DNA of 64,000 nt from Mycobacterium heidelbergense (GCF_010730745.1 NZ_AP022615.1:1922001-1986000); one strand, 5' to 3'; shown: positions 41,594-50,618, numbered from the stretch's first letter. Made by a program: numbers and translations. The notes: a model not told the origin generated them from the letters alone.

Positions 41594-43192
41594 TCAGGTC
41601 GATAGCTCCTTGCGCACGACCTTGCCGGCGGGGTTGCGCGGAATGTCGCCGACGATGTGGATGTCTCTGGGCTGCTCGAAGCGAGAGACCTTGCCCTTCA
41701 GGTAATCCCGCAACGCCGACGCATCGATGCGGCTGTCCCGCCGCGGGACGACGAACGCGGCCAGCCGATGGCCGAACCGTTCGTCGGGGACGCCGATCAC
41801 CGCATTGTCGGCGACGTCGGGGTGCTCGGCGAGCGCGTTCTCGACCGCGCGCGGATAGACGTTCTCCCCGCCGGAGATGATCATGTCGTCTTCGCGCCCG
41901 ACGATGTAGAGCCGCCCCGCGTTATCGAGATAGCCCATGTCTCCCGTGCCGGTCATGTCGCCGAGAACGGCCCTGGCCTCCCCCACAACCGGGCCGCCGG
42001 TGTATCCCTCGCCGGCCAGCCCGCCGCCGACGAAGACGCGTCCGGTGACGCGCGGGCCGACGGGTCGGTCGTTCTTGTCGAAAATGCGCACCGGGCAGCC
42101 GGCGACGGGTTTTCCGACCGTTTCGGGAGCGTCCCGCAGGTCGGCCGGCGTCGCGAGGGCGCCGATGCCGACCTCGGTGGAGCCGTAGCCGTTGTAGAGG
42201 ATGTCGCCGTAGGCGTCCATGAACCGTTGCCCGAGGGTGGGATCGAGCCGGTCCCCGCTGGAGAGCACCACCCGCAGGTACGGCAACGGGTTTCGCGCCC
42301 GCACCCGCTCGGGCAGGTCGAGGATGCGCGCGAGCACGACCGGAACCGCCGTGAAGGCGTCGGCGCGATGCAGCGACGCCTGCGCGAGCGCGGCTTCGGC
42401 ATCGAAGTGGCGATGGGTCAGCACCGTGCCGCCGAGGGCCACCGTCAGCATCACCATGCCGAGCCCAAGCCCGTGAAACATCGGCATTGCCACCGAGATT
42501 CGCGACCCGGCAGGCAGGCGGGTGCGATCGAGGATCGTCACCCAGACGCCCACCGCCGAGCGCAGCCGGGGCGTGCGCGGCACGCCCTTGGGCTTGCCGG
42601 TGGTGCCCGACGTGAGCAGCACGATCCGGCCGGGCGCGGCCACCCCCGGTCCCAAGGGTCGCGAATCCCCTTCGGCCGCCTTGGCTTTCGCCGGGTCGAC
42701 GACGACGACCGGCGCCTCGGCCTCGCGGGCGGCGGTTCGCACCCGCTCGGCGAATTCGTCGTCGGCGACCATCGTCGTGATCCGATGCGCGCTCAGCGCG
42801 GCCGCCAACGCGTCGGCGCGGAAGTCCGTGTTGACGAGCACAACGTCGGCGCCCGCCAGAGCCGCGGCGAAGAACGCCGTGACGAAGCCGCGTCCATTGC
42901 GGCACATGACCCCCACCGCGTGGCCGGGTCCAACCCCGGCGCGGGACAACTCGCGGGCAACGGATTCGGTCCCCGCCCGGAGCTCGCGGTAGCTCAGGGC
43001 GCCGTCGTCATCGACTATCGCGGCGCGGTCCGGCCACCGGGCCACCGTGACCGCCAACAGGGTGTAGGGATTCGTGCCGCACCGGCGCGCCTCGCGAATC
43101 AGCCGCAACCCCGCGGCCGGGGACGGCGGACTCAGCAGTCCGGAGCGCAGCAGAGCCCGGGCCGTCGTGGCGACCACCCCGCCGGTCGTCAT
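41594..43192 (-). CDS. Acyl-CoA synthetase (FadD-like), 532 aa
   Basis: AMP-forming ligase with P-loop LTSGTTGKPKGVPRT, the YNGYGSTEVGIGALAT motif, the hinge in MTGTGDMGYLDNAG and GREDDMIISGGENVYPRAVEN. The last Lys region is RNPAGKVVRKELS. It is a long-chain or aromatic acid ligase of unknown substrate. Its ATG at 43192 overlaps the SDR stop (ATGA), so both are made together; ligase/SDR pairs of this type occur widely in mycobacteria. The gene ends 80 bases from the antitoxin start. Confidence 0.87.
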   Translation of the reverse strand: MTTGGVVATTARALLRSGLLSPPSPAAGLRLIREARRCGTNPYTLLAVTVARWPDRAAIVDDDGALSYRELRAGTESVARELSRAGVGPGHAVGVMCRNGRGFVTAFFAAALAGADVVLVNTDFRADALAAALSAHRITTMVADDEFAERVRTAAREAEAPVVVVDPAKAKAAEGDSRPLGPGVAAPGRIVLLTSGTTGKPKGVPRTPRLRSAVGVWVTILDRTRLPAGSRISVAMPMFHGLGLGMVMLTVALGGTVLTHRHFDAEAALAQASLHRADAFTAVPVVLARILDLPERVRARNPLPYLRVVLSSGDRLDPTLGQRFMDAYGDILYNGYGSTEVGIGALATPADLRDAPETVGKPVAGCPVRIFDKNDRPVGPRVTGRVFVGGGLAGEGYTGGPVVGEARAVLGDMTGTGDMGYLDNAGRLYIVGREDDMIISGGENVYPRAVENALAEHPDVADNAVIGVPDERFGHRLAAFVVPRRDSRIDASALRDYLKGKVSRFEQPRDIHIVGDIPRNPAGKVVRKELST

Positions 43193-44109
43193 CGTCGGGC
43201 CTCACGGCCATCGGAACCGGCGAACAGGCGGCGGTGCCACAGCCGCGCCGCGCGATCGGCGGGCCCGGCCAGTAGCACCGAGGCCAGCTCGGCCGGCCAC
43301 ACCCAGGGCGGCTCGTTCGCGCGGGGCCGCTCGATGACCGCTTTGGCGATCGCGTCGGCCGCCTCGTCCGCGGACAAGCCGGGAAGCCGGCCCAGAATCG
43401 GCGTGGGTGCGATCATCCGGGTTCGCACCAGCGCGAAGTAGACCGACGTGACGTCGACGCCGTCGGCGTGCAATTCCGGTGCCACGCTGCGCAGCCACAG
43501 ATCGAAAGCCCCCTTGGAGGCCTGGTAGGCGCCCCATTGCGGACCGGGCACCACACGCACGCCGACGCTCGAAACGTTCACGATGTGCCCGCCGCCGCGC
43601 TCGCGCATGGCCGGCAGCAGGCCCAGCAGCAACCAGATCGGTCCTAGATAATTGATGTCGATGGTGCGCCGAAAGTCCTGCGGGCGGTCGTACTGGTGAT
43701 GCAGCGAGCGGCGCAACGACTTGCCGGCGTTGCTCACGATGATGTCGGGCGGGCCGTGGTTCTCGCCGATCCGCTTCGTCAGCTCGCCGACGGCCGCCTC
43801 GTCGGTGAGATCGGTCGGGTAGGCGACGGCTCGACCGCCGCCCGCGGTGATCGCCGCCGCGAGGTCGTCCAACTTTTCGGCCGACCGGGCAACGACCAGC
43901 ACGGTCGCCCCCGCGGCGGCCAATTTGCGGGCCGTGGCCTCGCCGATTCCGTAGGACGCGCCGGTCACCAGCGCGGTCTTGCCGGCAACGGCGCCGCGCA
44001 GCCTGTCGGGATCCGAGATCCGGGCCGGGTTGGCCAACCGGTCGGTGGCCGCGGCCAAGGGCCGCGCAAAGGCCTGTGCTATCGCGTTCACGCTCACTGT
44101 CGCATTCAC
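43189..44109 (-). CDS. SDR oxidoreductase paired with the acyl-CoA synthetase
   Basis: 306-residue short-chain dehydrogenase with a 40-residue N-terminal extension before TGASYGIGEATARKLA. The NAG motif is in IIVSNAGKSLRRS, the Ser in IVNVSSVGVRV and the catalytic pair is YQASKGA. The C-terminal VIERPRANEPPWVWP is seen in proteins annotated as fatty-acyl-CoA reductase-like SDRs. It may reduce a fatty acyl chain or oxidise an alcohol together with its partner ligase. Its stop overlaps the ligase start. It is divergent from the cutinase gene, with 220 bases between starts. Confidence 0.85.
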   Translation of the reverse strand: MNATVSVNAIAQAFARPLAAATDRLANPARISDPDRLRGAVAGKTALVTGASYGIGEATARKLAAAGATVLVVARSAEKLDDLAAAITAGGGRAVAYPTDLTDEAAVGELTKRIGENHGPPDIIVSNAGKSLRRSLHHQYDRPQDFRRTIDINYLGPIWLLLGLLPAMRERGGGHIVNVSSVGVRVVPGPQWGAYQASKGAFDLWLRSVAPELHADGVDVTSVYFALVRTRMIAPTPILGRLPGLSADEAADAIAKAVIERPRANEPPWVWPAELASVLLAGPADRAARLWHRRLFAGSDGREARR

Positions 44110-44329
44110 TCCGAAGTGCTACTCGGGCTCGACCGTGTGCCTCGAATCGGGCTGCAGCCAGCAGACCACATCGGCGTCCGGTCCCGTCCGTCGGCCCGGC
44201 GTTGACACCCGGGTCCGAACGGCCGTAGTCTCGACCCGCTCGGTGGGGCGGACACGTTCTTTACGAGCCTGCAATAATTGCCAGAAAAATCACTGTTTAG
44301 GCAACCGTATGCATGGGCACTTTTGCGGC

Positions 44330-45076
44330 ATGATCGCACGTCATCTCCCTCGTTTCCTTGGTCCTGCGGTGGTCGCGGCATGGGGCCTTAGCGCTTGGGC
44401 CCTTCCCGGTCCCGCCATTCCGTCCGCTTCGGCTCAGCCGTGCCCCGACGTGCAGGTGGTCTTCGCCCGCGGCACCGGCGAGCCCCCGGGCGTCGGCCCC
44501 ACCGGCCAGGCCTTCGTGGACACCCTGCGCCCACGCATCGGCGCAAAGTCGCTCGACGTGTATCCGGTCAACTACCCCGCCAGCAACGACTGGGACACCG
44601 GCCTGGACGGCATCCGGGACGCCGGCGCCCACGTCCTGTCGATGGCCCACGACTGCCCCAACACCAAGATGGTCCTCGGCGGCTACTCCCAAGGCGCCGC
44701 CGTCATGGGCTTTGTCACCTCCGCCGCCGTCCCCGACGGAATCGACCCCGCGACCGTCCCCAGACCCCTCGACCCCGAAGTCGCCAACCACGTCTCGTCC
44801 GTCGTGCTCTTCGGCATGCCCAACCTCCGCGCAATGAACTTCCTCAACGAGCCCCCGGTCGCCATCGGCCCGCTCTACCAACCCAAGACCATCAAGGTCT
44901 GCGCGCCCGAGGACCCCGTCTGCTCCGACGGAATGAACTTCGCCGCACACGACACGTACGCCTCCGACGGCGCCATGGTCGACAAGGGCGCCGCCTTCGC
45001 CGCCAGCCGCCTCGGCGAAGGCCCCGGTACCCCCACGACGGTCGTCGCGTCCCCGGGCGGAGGCTTCGGCAGCTGA
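44330..45076 (+). CDS. Secreted cutinase-like esterase (Culp family)
   Basis: 248-residue exported serine esterase. A hydrophobic signal (about 7-35) ending SASA precedes the mature domain with CPDVQVVFARGTGEPPGVG. The nucleophile Ser is in LGGYSQGAAVMG, the Asp in EDPVCSDG and the His in FAAHDTY, a complete cutinase triad. Cys residues near 38, 109, 183 and 190 could make the two usual disulfides. It acts on lipid esters or cutin-like polymers outside the cell. The start at 44330 is chosen because the signal begins there; an in-frame ATG at 44309 is possible. The tail after 225 is Thr/Pro/Gly-rich. The gene is convergent with the LuxC-like gene. Confidence 0.88.
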   Translation: MIARHLPRFLGPAVVAAWGLSAWALPGPAIPSASAQPCPDVQVVFARGTGEPPGVGPTGQAFVDTLRPRIGAKSLDVYPVNYPASNDWDTGLDGIRDAGAHVLSMAHDCPNTKMVLGGYSQGAAVMGFVTSAAVPDGIDPATVPRPLDPEVANHVSSVVLFGMPNLRAMNFLNEPPVAIGPLYQPKTIKVCAPEDPVCSDGMNFAAHDTYASDGAMVDKGAAFAASRLGEGPGTPTTVVASPGGGFGS

Positions 45077-45078
45077 GC

Positions 45079-45113
45079 CGTCGAGCGCCGACCGAGGCGG
45101 TGGCCGCTCGACG
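45079..45113. terminator. Inverted repeat between convergent cutinase and LuxC-like genes
   Basis: CGTCGAGCG (45079-45087) and CGCTCGACG (45105-45113) are perfect complements around a 17-base loop that can pair further. It sits between two convergent genes, three bases after the cutinase stop, without a T-run. A bidirectional terminator is the simplest reading. Confidence 0.5.
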
Positions 45114-45129
45114 ATCCGGGCCCGGGCGC

Positions 45130-46527
45130 TCAGCCGGCGATGAAGCCTTTGTTGCGCATCAGGTGGTCCGCCAGGAACCCGTCGTGCGGGATTTCCGGTG
45201 CCGTATGGAAGGTCGGGTGCCGGCCGCGGTAGACGTTGCCGATGGTCGGTTCGGCGAGCAGGTCGTCGATCAACTCCTCGTCGCCCGTGATCGCGGTGAC
45301 AACCAGCGAATGCCGCAGTGGCTCCAGGCCGGCGCCGCGCGACCACGGCGACACCCACACGCACGGAAACGGCAATTCGGCGTTGAGCTTGTCGACCTCG
45401 GGCTCGGCCAGCGCGTGCACAGCCGGACGCAGCGCGGCGTAGCCGTCCCCCAGGGCGGCGACCACCTGATCGGCGCCCAGCAACGGCGTCGTTCCCGCGG
45501 CCTTGACCGCAAGGTAGTCCGCCAGCGCCCGCGCCTTGTCGAGCGGTTGGGTGGGCAGGATCGCCCGCTCGTCCTCGGCGGGCAGCGGCCGGATCGTCGC
45601 CAACCGCTCGGCGATCGCGCGGGCTAACGGGGCGGGGTCACCCTCGTACAGCACCGCGGTGGCGTTGACACACGCCATTCCGCCCAGGTCGGCGATCGAG
45701 TCGACGACGAGGTCGATGTGGTCTCGCCAATCCCGGTCGGCCGTGATCAGGATCTTGGCGCGCCCCGGCCCGTTCACCGTCACCGTCGGATCGTCGGCGT
45801 ACTTGTCCACCACGTCCTGGCCGCCGTACACCATCGCGAGGTCGGCCGACCGGATGATCTCGTCGGCGCCGCCGTGGTCGGTGGGCAAATAGACGGCGTC
45901 CTCGGGGCGAAATCCCGACTGGCGCAGGGCGTTCACCAGCCGGTGCGCGGTCAGCGGCTCGCGGCGCGACGGCCGCACCGCCACCCGGTAGCCCAGCGCG
46001 AGCGCCTGGGGCCACAACCCGTGCACGCCCGGGCCGTTGCCGGCCGCGTGCACCGCGAATACCTCGCCGCGCCGCACCCACACCGCGCCGCCGGTGCCGC
46101 TGCGCTGCTCGCGCCAGTCGAGCGCGGCGCCCGCCGGCCGGGCCGGTCGCACCGCATCGAATGCCGAGGCGACGGCGGTGGCCACGCCGCGCGCCCCGGC
46201 GCGGGTGACCGCGATCGGCAGCCCGGATATGCGGCTGGCCAGGCGCACATAGCCCTCGAAGTCCAGCCCGCCTATGACGGCGGTGGCGAAGGCGTCGGCC
46301 GCGCCGGCGAGCGCCGCTTCGCGCCGGGCGAGCGGTAGCGGCCGGACCCTGCGTTGCGCGCTGATGGTCCGCGAAACATACAGCGGCGGAACGATACTCA
46401 GCTCGGCGACCGCGACGCCGACGGTGCTCATGATCACTTCGCGGTTGCGTGTCCGGTATTCGCCGCCCGCGCCGAGCGCGTCGAGGCACACCAAATCGGT
46501 TGTGACACCGAGGCGTTGGTGTCCCAT
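45130..46527 (-). CDS. Aldehyde-dehydrogenase-fold acyl reductase, LuxC-like
   Basis: 465-residue ALDH-superfamily protein. The cofactor region reads VFAVHAAGNGPGVHGLWPQAL (about 160), and the presumed nucleophilic Cys is in LGGMACVNATAVL (about 290). The sequence pattern, with VNGPGRAKILIT before the Cys, is closer to acyl-CoA/acyl-protein reductases (LuxC type) than to catabolic ALDHs. It starts two bases after the stop of a LuxE/PaaK-like adenylating enzyme, so the pair would activate a fatty acid and reduce it to an aldehyde. The donor, NADPH or NADH, is unknown. An N-terminal extension of about 32 residues precedes an internal Met. Confidence 0.7.
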   Translation of the reverse strand: MGHQRLGVTTDLVCLDALGAGGEYRTRNREVIMSTVGVAVAELSIVPPLYVSRTISAQRRVRPLPLARREAALAGAADAFATAVIGGLDFEGYVRLASRISGLPIAVTRAGARGVATAVASAFDAVRPARPAGAALDWREQRSGTGGAVWVRRGEVFAVHAAGNGPGVHGLWPQALALGYRVAVRPSRREPLTAHRLVNALRQSGFRPEDAVYLPTDHGGADEIIRSADLAMVYGGQDVVDKYADDPTVTVNGPGRAKILITADRDWRDHIDLVVDSIADLGGMACVNATAVLYEGDPAPLARAIAERLATIRPLPAEDERAILPTQPLDKARALADYLAVKAAGTTPLLGADQVVAALGDGYAALRPAVHALAEPEVDKLNAELPFPCVWVSPWSRGAGLEPLRHSLVVTAITGDEELIDDLLAEPTIGNVYRGRHPTFHTAPEIPHDGFLADHLMRNKGFIAG

Positions 46528-46529
46528 CG

Positions 46530-47627
46530 TCAGTACACGCCTTCGATGACGGCCTCACCCTCGAAGGTGGTCACCGGCCGCACCTCGCTGACGGAATCGC
46601 TGAGCTGCCCGGCCGGTCCGGGCACCCGGATCGCCAGGTCGCGTTCCAGGTTGTTCGGTATGAACATTCCCTTGCTGATGTGGTTCATCACCACCCGGCC
46701 CCGCCGCCCGTAGGGCACTCGTTCGCCGGTGTCGGGATCGACCACCCAGAACACCACGTAGGGTGTCCGCGGGTCGAAGACGAAGGAGCCGCCGTCGGTG
46801 GTTCGGGTGACCGCCTGCGACAACACCATGGTGCTGCCGAAGGCCGCGGTGATCGTCGTGTCCGGGAAGATCTCGCGCAGCAGGTCGAGCGTGTCGGCAT
46901 CCACATGCGCGCCGCTGAGCAACAGGTAGCGGATCTTGTCGTTCACCAAATCCACGACGTGGTCGTTGCGCGCGATGGCCTCGAGCACGGGCGGCGTCGT
47001 GTGCAGGTTGGCCACGTTCTGCGTCCGCAGGACGAAGACGGCCTGCTCGATGACGTGGTCGAGGTAGGCGGCCACTTCGGCGGCCGCGTTGCGCGCGGCG
47101 ACCTTTTTCACCCAGCGGGGGTCGATGTCGATCGCGTGGAAGATCGCGCCCAGCCGCTCGGAGACCACGCGGGAGAAGTAGCCGACGCCGTGCGGGCCAC
47201 CGGGCATCAGGCACAGGAAGCCCCGGCCTTGCGCGAAGCCACCCGCGGCGAAATCCTCGGTTTGCCAGTCGACGACCTGCGCGACCCAATCCGGCATCTG
47301 CACAGTCCGTTTCGGAGCGCCGGTGGTGCCGCCCGATTCGAATATCCGGGGCACCGGCGGCCGGGATCCCGGGGATCCATATCCCCGGGGAATGAGATCT
47401 TCGACCGGCACGCCGCGCAGCTCGTTGACGAGGTTGGGAAACAAGCGCAGGTCCGCGAAGGTCTTGACGTCGGTCAACGGATCGAAGCCCAGGGTCCGGA
47501 CGGTCCGCAGCCAGAACGCGCAGCCGGTGTCCGCGCCGAAGTGCCAGGCGATCGCCGCGCGCAGGTAGGCCTCGGGGTCTTCGACCGGCACCGCCCTGGG
47601 GACGTCCAACAGCGAAAAATCGCCCAT
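46530..47627 (-). CDS. Acyl-adenylating enzyme, LuxE/PaaK-like
   Basis: 365-residue single-module ANL-like protein. It shows the nucleotide loop FESGGTTGAPKRTVQ (about 95-110), a central FGSTMVLSQAV and the VFWVVDPDTGERVPYGRRG segment that precedes the hinge. It lacks the usual full C-terminal domain with the second catalytic Lys, like LuxE, the acyl-protein synthetase that passes acyl groups to LuxC. The ATG at 47627 is preceded by AGGA. It and the reductase are separated by two bases only. A fatty aldehyde biosynthetic pair is inferred; no luciferase is near. Confidence 0.7.
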   Translation of the reverse strand: MGDFSLLDVPRAVPVEDPEAYLRAAIAWHFGADTGCAFWLRTVRTLGFDPLTDVKTFADLRLFPNLVNELRGVPVEDLIPRGYGSPGSRPPVPRIFESGGTTGAPKRTVQMPDWVAQVVDWQTEDFAAGGFAQGRGFLCLMPGGPHGVGYFSRVVSERLGAIFHAIDIDPRWVKKVAARNAAAEVAAYLDHVIEQAVFVLRTQNVANLHTTPPVLEAIARNDHVVDLVNDKIRYLLLSGAHVDADTLDLLREIFPDTTITAAFGSTMVLSQAVTRTTDGGSFVFDPRTPYVVFWVVDPDTGERVPYGRRGRVVMNHISKGMFIPNNLERDLAIRVPGPAGQLSDSVSEVRPVTTFEGEAVIEGVY

Positions 47628-47796
47628 GCCGTCGATCCTGGCGGATACCCGACGGGCCCGCCAGGCACGCCCGGGCCCGCCGCGGCATACAGAGGTTGAA
47701 CGCTGGCCCACCCTCCGGCGAATTGCCCGCGACACCAACGCCATCCTGGTGCAGAGCCGAAGGCGAAAGCACCCGCGACGACGGCGCGGAAGATCG

Positions 47797-47913
47797 ATGC
47801 GTTACATCGCCTTGGAGGAAGCGTTTTTCATTCCGGAGATGGACGGCGCCGGCATCGACATCCAGGTGTTGTCCCTGACGGTCCCGGGCATGCAGGTCGG
47901 CATCGGCGCCTAG
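47797..47913 (+). pseudogene. Amidohydrolase remnant, 38 codons with internal deletion
   Basis: The short frame begins MRYIALEEAFFIPE, the typical N-terminus of mycobacterial metal-dependent amidohydrolases (2,3-dihydroxybenzoate decarboxylase-like). It then joins directly to MDGAGIDIQVLSLTVPGMQ, which in full-length proteins lies some tens of residues further on. A stop follows soon after. It looks like the join of two distant pieces of one gene, the rest being lost. GATCG precedes the ATG, but no ribosome site is clear. Alternatively it could be a tiny real protein; this is less likely. Confidence 0.6.
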
Positions 47914-48209
47914 TCGATGTGGTAGTGCGGCCCGACGTCATTGTCAGGCCAGGGCAGGCTCGGGTCCACCCGGAAGCATTCCTCCAGCGGCGCGGCTTCG
48001 CCCAGGACACGGCCGTCACTGATCGGCCCTCCGGGTTGCTCGTGACATCGCTGCCAGGATCCGTTGGGCTGAACCGGAAAGTCGCAATACGATTCGAAAG
48101 GGGCGGTGGACTGACACCCCGCCGATGCCGCGGGTGCCAGCCCGACGCCCACGCCCACCAGTCCGCCGACCATTGCCGATGCCGCAAGTCCCGCCATCAC
48201 GCTTTTCAT
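47910..48209 (-). CDS. Small secreted protein with signal peptide, 99 aa
   Basis: The N-terminus MKSVMAGLAASAMVGGLVG continues to a cleavage site near ASAG (about residue 30). The mature part is short and Cys-containing, with CQSTAPFESYCDFPVQ and SWQRCHEQPGG, like the small mycobacterial secreted proteins often labelled CDGP-domain. It is exported and likely disulfide-bonded; its role is unknown. The stop overlaps the end of the amidohydrolase remnant by four bases. It is divergent from the LipJ-like gene. Confidence 0.8.
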   Translation of the reverse strand: MKSVMAGLAASAMVGGLVGVGVGLAPAASAGCQSTAPFESYCDFPVQPNGSWQRCHEQPGGPISDGRVLGEAAPLEECFRVDPSLPWPDNDVGPHYHID

Positions 48210-48317
48210 TGATGGAGGTTACGACACTGGTTCTCAGCGTGCCACTCGAGTGACGCGTCAGAAGGTGGCACAGCCGCCGAAGATCCTCCGCCGCCGCGAG
48301 TGCGTCGACGAGCCGGG

Positions 48318-48353
48318 TTCGACTTGTCGGTGCCCTGAATTAGCCTGATAGTC
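48318..48353 (+). promoter_or_regulatory. Likely leaderless promoter of the hydrolase-cyclase gene
   Basis: TTCGAC (48318-48323) and TAGCCT (48341-48346) are separated by 17 bases. TAGCCT fits the TANNNT -10 pattern and ends seven bases before the GTG start at 48354. No ribosome site is seen, so translation from the 5' end of the transcript is inferred. Confidence 0.4.
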
Positions 48354-49739
48354 GTGGCTGGGTTTTCTGGCACACCACGAACCCGATACGCCAGTTGTGG
48401 CGACACGGACATCGCCTACCAAGTGTTCGGCGATGGGCCGATCGACCTGCTGCTGCTTCCCGGGCCCTCGATTCCGATCGACTCGGTCGACGCCGAGCCG
48501 TCGATGTACCGCTTTCATCGACGGCTGGCGTCGTTCGCAAGGGTGATCCGGCTCGACCAGCGCGGGATCGGGCTGTCGTCCCGCGTTCCCTCGGTGGACG
48601 TGATCGGGCCGAAATTCTGGGCCAAGGACGTCATCGGGGTCATGAACGCCGTGGGATGCGAGCGCGCGACGATTGTGGCACCAGGCTTCACCTCGATGAC
48701 CGGGCTCGTGCTGGCGGCCGAGTACCCCGAACGGGTGAGCAGCTTGGTGATCATCAACGGCGCCGCCCGCACCTTGTACGCCCCGGACTACCCGATGGGC
48801 GCCCAGATCGACACCCTCGACCCGTACACGACCATCGCGGTCGACCCGGACGCCGTCGATCAGGGCTTCGACATGCTGGGCATCATCGCGCCCAGCGTCG
48901 CCCGCGACGACGCGTTCCGCACCTGGTGGGACACGGCCGGCAACCGCGCCGCCTCGCCCAGCATGGCCCGCGCAATGATCATGACGATCCGGCAGGCCGA
49001 CGTGCGCGACACGCTGCCGCGCATCACCGCCCCGACGCTGATCTTGCATCGCACCGACTCCGGCTTCACCCCCGTCGCGCACGGTCATTACCTCGCCGAG
49101 CGCATCGCCGGGTCGCAGTTGGTGGAGCTACCGGGCGAAGACACCCTGTACTGGGTCGGCAACACCGGGCCGATGCTCGACGAGATCGAGGAGTTCATCA
49201 CCGGCGTGCGCGGCGGCTCCGATGCCGAGCGGCTGCTCACCACGATCGTGTTCACCGACATCGTCGGCTCCACCGAGCGCGCCGCCGAGCTCGGCGACGA
49301 TCGGTGGCGTGACCTGTTGGACAACCACGACACCCTCGTGCGCCACGCACTCCAGCGATTCGGTGGGCGCGAAGTCAACACGGCCGGAGACGGATTCGTC
49401 GCGACCTTCAGCAGCCCGAGCGCGGCGATCGCCTGCGCCGACGCCATCGTCGACGCGGTACGCGTGCTCGGCATCGAGGTGCGGGTGGGCATCCACGCGG
49501 GCGAAGTCGAGGTGCGCGGCGCCTCGAAAAGTGACGTCGCGGGCATGGCCGTGCACATCGGTGCGCGCGTCGCGGCACTGGCGGGCCCCAGCGAGGTCCT
49601 GGTGTCCTCGACGGTGCGTGACATCGTCACCGGATCGCGCCACCGGTTCGATGACCGCGGCGAAAGCGCGCTCAAGGGCGTGCCGGGCCAGTGGCGATTG
49701 TGCGCCCTGGTACGCGAGCGCGCGGTCGTCAAGCGTTAA
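48354..49739 (+). CDS. lipJ: Alpha/beta hydrolase-class III nucleotide cyclase fusion (LipJ, Rv1900c type)
   Basis: 461 residues, against 462 for Rv1900c. The N-terminal half (about 15-285) is an alpha/beta-hydrolase fold, with DQRGIGLSSR and the LHRTDSGF/LPGED loops. The nucleophile elbow reads VAPGFTSMTG, not GxSxG, so the hydrolase may be inactive. The C-terminal half is a class III cyclase: VFTDIVGST with metal Asp302, NTAGDGF with Asp346, and VRVGIHAGEVE. The product is cAMP or possibly cGMP. Start is GTG 48354, probably leaderless. A methyltransferase follows 129 bases after the stop. Confidence 0.9.
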   Translation: MAGFSGTPRTRYASCGDTDIAYQVFGDGPIDLLLLPGPSIPIDSVDAEPSMYRFHRRLASFARVIRLDQRGIGLSSRVPSVDVIGPKFWAKDVIGVMNAVGCERATIVAPGFTSMTGLVLAAEYPERVSSLVIINGAARTLYAPDYPMGAQIDTLDPYTTIAVDPDAVDQGFDMLGIIAPSVARDDAFRTWWDTAGNRAASPSMARAMIMTIRQADVRDTLPRITAPTLILHRTDSGFTPVAHGHYLAERIAGSQLVELPGEDTLYWVGNTGPMLDEIEEFITGVRGGSDAERLLTTIVFTDIVGSTERAAELGDDRWRDLLDNHDTLVRHALQRFGGREVNTAGDGFVATFSSPSAAIACADAIVDAVRVLGIEVRVGIHAGEVEVRGASKSDVAGMAVHIGARVAALAGPSEVLVSSTVRDIVTGSRHRFDDRGESALKGVPGQWRLCALVRERAVVKR

Positions 49740-49868
49740 CGAAGGCCACATTTTGGGCGGGTCGAGGCGCCGGACCGCTCGGCGTAGGCTGCCTTTCAGG
49801 GACCGCCGACGCCGCGGCTCCCCGTTCGATTTCGGTGTACAGCTTGGTTTTTGATCGAAGGAGTATGC

Positions 49869-50615
49869 GTGACCGACGTGCACATCTCGCTGCCGCCCGC
49901 GTTACGCCGAGCGCTGGATCTGCTTGCTGATCCACCGGCGGATCCGGACGTGACCAAGGGCTATCTCGACCTGCTCGGCCCCGGATCGGACGGGCCGGAC
50001 GCCGTCGCGAAAAACACCGGCCCGATACAGGCGGCGTGGGCATCACCGATCGGGTCGATGCTCTACGACAACGCCCAGGCCCTCTCGCGCCGGCTGGTCG
50101 GCGCATGGCAAACGCCCATCGAGTGGTTGAACATCCCACCGGGCGGCGTGGCGCTGGACGTCGGGTCGGGCCCGGGCAACGTCACCGCGTCGCTGGCACG
50201 CGCGGCCGGGCCGGATGGACTGGCCCTGGGCGTCGACATCTCCGAGCCCATGCTGGCACGCGCCGTGCGCAACGAGGCGGGGCCACAGGTCGGCTTCATC
50301 AGGGCCGACGCACAACGGCTTCCGCTGCGCGACGACACCGTCGACGCGGTGGTCTCCACCGCCGTGCTGCAACTGATTCCCAACCCGGCGGCCGCGCTCG
50401 CCGAGATGGCGCGGGTGCTGCGACCGGGCGGAAGGCTGGCCATCATGGTCCCCACCGTCGGGCGTGCCGCCCGGATTTGGCAGAAACTGCCGAATGTCGG
50501 GGCGCATGTGTTCGACGACGACGAAATCGGCGACATCCTGGAACGCAACGGATTCGTCAGCGTGCGGGTCAAGAACCACGGCACGTTGCAGTGGGTGCGC
50601 GGCAAAAAGGGCTGA
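49869..50615 (+). CDS. SAM-dependent class I methyltransferase
   Basis: 248 residues. Motif I is VALDVGSGPGNVTASLARA (about 93-111), with GVDISEPMLARA as motif post-I, RADAQRLPLRDDTVDAVVS as motif II and LRPGGRLAIMVP as motif III. The helical N-terminal part (1-75) may be an acceptor cap. The acceptor is unknown. GTG at 49869 has AAGGAG five bases upstream. Its end lies three bases from the stop of the convergent SDR. Similar proteins in M. tuberculosis include the Rv1405c group. Confidence 0.87.
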   Translation: MTDVHISLPPALRRALDLLADPPADPDVTKGYLDLLGPGSDGPDAVAKNTGPIQAAWASPIGSMLYDNAQALSRRLVGAWQTPIEWLNIPPGGVALDVGSGPGNVTASLARAAGPDGLALGVDISEPMLARAVRNEAGPQVGFIRADAQRLPLRDDTVDAVVSTAVLQLIPNPAAALAEMARVLRPGGRLAIMVPTVGRAARIWQKLPNVGAHVFDDDEIGDILERNGFVSVRVKNHGTLQWVRGKKG

Positions 50616-50618
50616 GTG

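Noticed and set aside
43979..44329. 117-codon N-terminal extension of the cutinase
   Set aside because: It runs antisense to the SDR start and would bury the signal peptide. The start is taken at 44330.
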